64,000 nucleotides of DNA, from contig DGIS01000021.1 of assembly GCA_002386525.1 (NCBI GenBank), positions 62,001 to 126,000 on the forward strand, given 5' to 3'. This document shows positions 61,824-64,000 of the stretch, piece by piece. The position numbers were made by a program, and so were the translations under genes. Position 1 is the stretch's first letter. Every line of letters starts with the position of its first letter. The stretch is from Sphingobacterium sp. UBA4616 (GTDB lineage: Bacteria > Bacteroidota > Bacteroidia > Sphingobacteriales > Sphingobacteriaceae). Below the pieces are notes generated by a model. The model was not told the DNA's origin. It was given only the letters and a program-made list of their open reading frames with translations, and did no database searches.

Positions 61824-63413
61824 ATGAAGGCAACTTATATTGAATATAGTGAAACAAATAGTTTCTCCAAGACTTTATTGGCTTATTTAGCACATGATGA
61901 AACATTAAAACCTTTTGTTGGAAATTGGCCTACCTGGGCTGGTTTTGAAAAGCAACTGGACGAAAAGAGGCCATTTGAATACAGGAAGATTCTCGTTGAA
62001 CGCCTTCAAAAGCAATATGGCGAGCTATTAGAGAATTCTCCTAATGTGGCTGCCAATATAGAACTGTTGCTCGACCAGAATTCCTATACGATCACTACGG
62101 GGCATCAGCTCAATATTTTTACTGGACCCTTGTATTTCATTTTTAAAATCATGACAGCGATACGTTTGTCAGAAGATTTGAAGGAGAAACATCCCGATAA
62201 AAATTTTATTCCAGTCTATTGGATGGCGACTGAAGATCATGATTTTGAAGAAATCAATCATACCAAAGTCTTTGGGAAGAAAATCAGTTGGGATACCCCG
62301 GCTGTTTCTGCTACCGGAAGAATGGATACAACGACGATTGTTGACGCCGTGAAGCAGTATACAAATATTTTAGGGCTTTCAGAAAACTCTACTCGGCTTA
62401 CACGCATTGTGGAAGAAGCCTACCTAAACCACAATCGTTTAGCAGATGCAACCCGATATATGGTCAATGAGCTGTTTAAGTCATACGGTCTTTTGATTAT
62501 TGATGCGGATGATCGGGAATTGAAGGAACTGTTTAAGCCGATTATTAAGGAAGATATCTTCTCTGAAAATAGCTTTAAGGCAATAACTTCTCGATCGGAG
62601 GAGTTGGAGTCACAAGGTTTTTCTACTCAAGTACATGCACGTGAAATTAATTTCTTTTATTTAACGGATGAATTTAGAGAACGCCTAGTGCTAACTGCTG
62701 ACGGTCGATACGAAGTATTGCATCAGAATATTTATTTTACAAAGGCGGAGCTGGAGCAGGAAATCGAGCATTATCCCGAGCGTTTCAGTCCCAATGTGGT
62801 TATGCGGCCGATGTATCAAGAAATTATACTTCCTAATCTTGCTTACATTGGCGGTGGGGCCGAAATGGTCTATTGGATGCAATTAAAGTCTAACTTTGAC
62901 CAATATCAGATCGATTTTCCAATTTTGATACCACGCAATTCTGCGATGATAACAGACGATAAAATAGCGGCTAAATTATTTCGCGTTGATCTTACGTTTA
63001 AGAGTATCTTTCGTTCAGCAGATGTGCTGAAGAAGGAATATGTACGGCGCCATACCAAAGAACGTCTGAATCTCAATGACGAATGGATGGAGCTGAATGC
63101 CATTTTTGGTAAGATAAAGTTGCGAACCCATAAAATTGATCCAAGTTTAGGACCGAGTACAGAGGCGGTAAAAGCACGGTTAAAAAAAGCGATCAATAAT
63201 TTAGAAAAAAAACTGTTGAAAGCCGAGAAACGAAATCACCAACATGCTTTAACCGACATCGATCATGTTAAGGAAAAACTCTTTCCGGGCGGAGGACTGC
63301 AGGAAAGATCTGAGAATTTCGCTTTACTTTACATTAAACATGGTGATAACCTCTTTAAGGATCTTTACAAATATTTTAATCCTTTGGATTTTAAGTTTAC
63401 GATTTTGTATTAG
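61824..63413 (+). CDS. bshC: Bacillithiol biosynthesis cysteine-adding enzyme BshC
   Basis: 529 residues from ATG at 61824 (MKATYIEYSETNSFSKTLLAYL). BshC is thought to add Cys to glucosaminyl malate, the last step of bacillithiol synthesis. VTTGHQLNIFTGPLYFIFKIMTAIRLSEDLK and FIPVYWMATEDHDFEEINH are the strong family blocks, and VVMRPMYQEIILPNLAYIGGGAEMVYWMQLKSNFDQ is the central one. A coiled-coil stretch follows near 430-475. bshA and bshB are elsewhere. An unusually long 3' gap precedes the next gene, starting with a UUCG-loop terminator. Confidence 0.94.
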   Translation: MKATYIEYSETNSFSKTLLAYLAHDETLKPFVGNWPTWAGFEKQLDEKRPFEYRKILVERLQKQYGELLENSPNVAANIELLLDQNSYTITTGHQLNIFTGPLYFIFKIMTAIRLSEDLKEKHPDKNFIPVYWMATEDHDFEEINHTKVFGKKISWDTPAVSATGRMDTTTIVDAVKQYTNILGLSENSTRLTRIVEEAYLNHNRLADATRYMVNELFKSYGLLIIDADDRELKELFKPIIKEDIFSENSFKAITSRSEELESQGFSTQVHAREINFFYLTDEFRERLVLTADGRYEVLHQNIYFTKAELEQEIEHYPERFSPNVVMRPMYQEIILPNLAYIGGGAEMVYWMQLKSNFDQYQIDFPILIPRNSAMITDDKIAAKLFRVDLTFKSIFRSADVLKKEYVRRHTKERLNLNDEWMELNAIFGKIKLRTHKIDPSLGPSTEAVKARLKKAINNLEKKLLKAEKRNHQHALTDIDHVKEKLFPGGGLQERSENFALLYIKHGDNLFKDLYKYFNPLDFKFTILY

Positions 63414-63415
63414 GA

Positions 63416-63435
63416 AGTCAGCTTCGGCTGACTTT
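63416..63435 (+). terminator. Terminator of bshC
   Basis: Stem AAGTCAGC/GCTGACTT with a TTCG tetraloop, then TTTT; begins 3 bases after the bshC stop. Confidence 0.9.
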
Positions 63436-63640
63436 TTTCTGAAGTGTTTTTATGTTATTGGCGACAAAGAACCTTCCATTTAATTTCTGTTGGTATTTGC
63501 GTGATAAGGAAGGTTTTACTGCACGTTCCGATAGCACTTTATTTGTTGGAAAACTGATTGCATTCTAGGTATACATCCTTTAAAATGTTTTGTTTATAAT
63601 TTCATAATATTTCGTTTAGTTTCTGTTAATAGTTTCAGTT

Positions 63641-63648
63641 TAGTTTTG
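63641..63648 (+). promoter_or_regulatory. -7 promoter box (TAGTTTTG) of the receptor gene
   Basis: TAnnTTTG match 27 bases before the ATG at 63675. Confidence 0.4.
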
Positions 63649-63674
63649 CTTTCATTATAAAAATCAACAACTAA

Positions 63675-64000
63675 ATGAAAGAATTTCTACTCACAACTTG
63701 TGCTGTTGCGCTTGGGACCGGTCTTTATGCCCAAACGACGCAAGCAGGGTTTTCCGGAAAGATCACAGACGAGCACAACAAAGGGGTTCATGGTGCTTCA
63801 ATTGAAGTGCGTAATGAATCAACAGGCTTTACAACGAAGACATCCACCAATGCAAATGGCGATTTCAACTTTAAGGAATTACCTTTAGGTGGTCCATATA
63901 CAATTAAAGTCACTTATATAGGATATGGGGAACAGGTTCGTTCGGGATTTAATTTAAATCAAGGCGATATTGTCCGCCTGATCATTCCTATCCAAAATAC
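63675..64000 (+). CDS. TonB-dependent receptor with carboxypeptidase-regulatory-like domain (5' end only)
   Basis: The first 108 residues are visible; the frame stays open to the window edge. A signal peptide (MKEFLLTTCAVALGTGLYAQ) is followed by FSGKITDEHNKGVHGASIEVRNESTGFTTKTSTNANGDFNFKELPLGGPYTIKVTYIGYGEQV, the CarboxypepD_reg-like domain that opens Oar/SusC-type TonB-dependent receptors. The plug and beta-barrel lie beyond the window, so the assignment rests on this domain. A TAnnTTTG box sits upstream. Confidence 0.75.
   Translation, partial: MKEFLLTTCAVALGTGLYAQTTQAGFSGKITDEHNKGVHGASIEVRNESTGFTTKTSTNANGDFNFKELPLGGPYTIKVTYIGYGEQVRSGFNLNQGDIVRLIIPIQN

Noticed and set aside
1..64000. tRNA or rRNA genes
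   Set aside because: No cloverleaf-like GTTCGAnTC segment in a suitable context and no rRNA-like sequence noticed in any gap.

Overview
The window is a stretch of chromosome from a Bacteroidota bacterium, most likely a Sphingobacteriaceae member close to Sphingobacterium. The reasons are the gliding-type lipoprotein GldH, the Bacteroidota-only DUF4295 protein beside rpmB-rpmG, futalosine-route menaquinone synthesis (mqnD), bacillithiol synthesis (bshC), a long SecA, a SusC/Oar-like outer membrane receptor, few Shine-Dalgarno sequences, and repeated TAnnTTTG boxes just upstream of start codons. The genus is inferred from the overall look, not from a search. Almost everything is housekeeping: I see no prophage, insertion sequence, CRISPR array, tRNA or rRNA gene.

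Layout. 1-7.1 kb (minus): a partial tricorn-like S41 protease, a zinc-ribbon/Nif3-like operon, a hydrolase and an RsmI-type methyltransferase. 7.2-13.6 kb (plus): apaG, a candidate structured RNA, an ABC-F ATPase, two parS-like sites in front of mnmG, and an Ig-like lipoprotein. 13.6-15.7 kb (minus): a gamma carbonic anhydrase and nadB. 15.7-18.8 kb: a 3 kb AT-rich stretch with no credible gene, carrying DnaA-box-like sites next to nadB and diverged repeats throughout. 18.8-25.9 kb: nadA, thiL, scpA (minus), dxs, dnaA. 26-30.6 kb (minus): holB-ricT-gldH-lpxK and a Spy-like protein. 30.8-38.2 kb (plus): dnaN, two tandem DedA genes, a CAP protein, yicC-gmk-nadD, and two secreted proteins. 38.2-41 kb (minus): the uronate operon kduI-DUF4861-kduD, followed by a GC-rich palindromic array. 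41.4-49.7 kb (plus): surE, mqnD, secA, a SPOR protein, an M20 peptidase, a pyrophosphokinase-like protein and a GNAT enzyme. 49.7-58.1 kb: mixed small genes including an M28 peptidase, a rhodanese, gcvT, truC, csp and recO. 58.3-63.4 kb (plus): rpmB-rpmG-DUF4295, ftsY-rimO, bshC. The last 330 bases start a TonB-dependent receptor.

Replication and segregation signals cluster here: parS-like sites at 9.86 and 9.91 kb, a DnaA-box-rich noncoding region at 15.7-18.7 kb, scpA, dnaA, and the divergent holB/dnaN pair. The most economical reading is that the window spans or lies near the chromosomal origin, with the 3 kb noncoding region as the best oriC candidate. That is inference; GC-skew analysis or marker-frequency sequencing would settle it.

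The parts that best merit a second look are noncoding: the 3 kb region and its same-order motif sets, the parS pair flanking the likely mnmG promoter, a rod-like RNA fold at 7.7 kb with its own promoter box, and the 11-base repeat palindrome at 41.2 kb.
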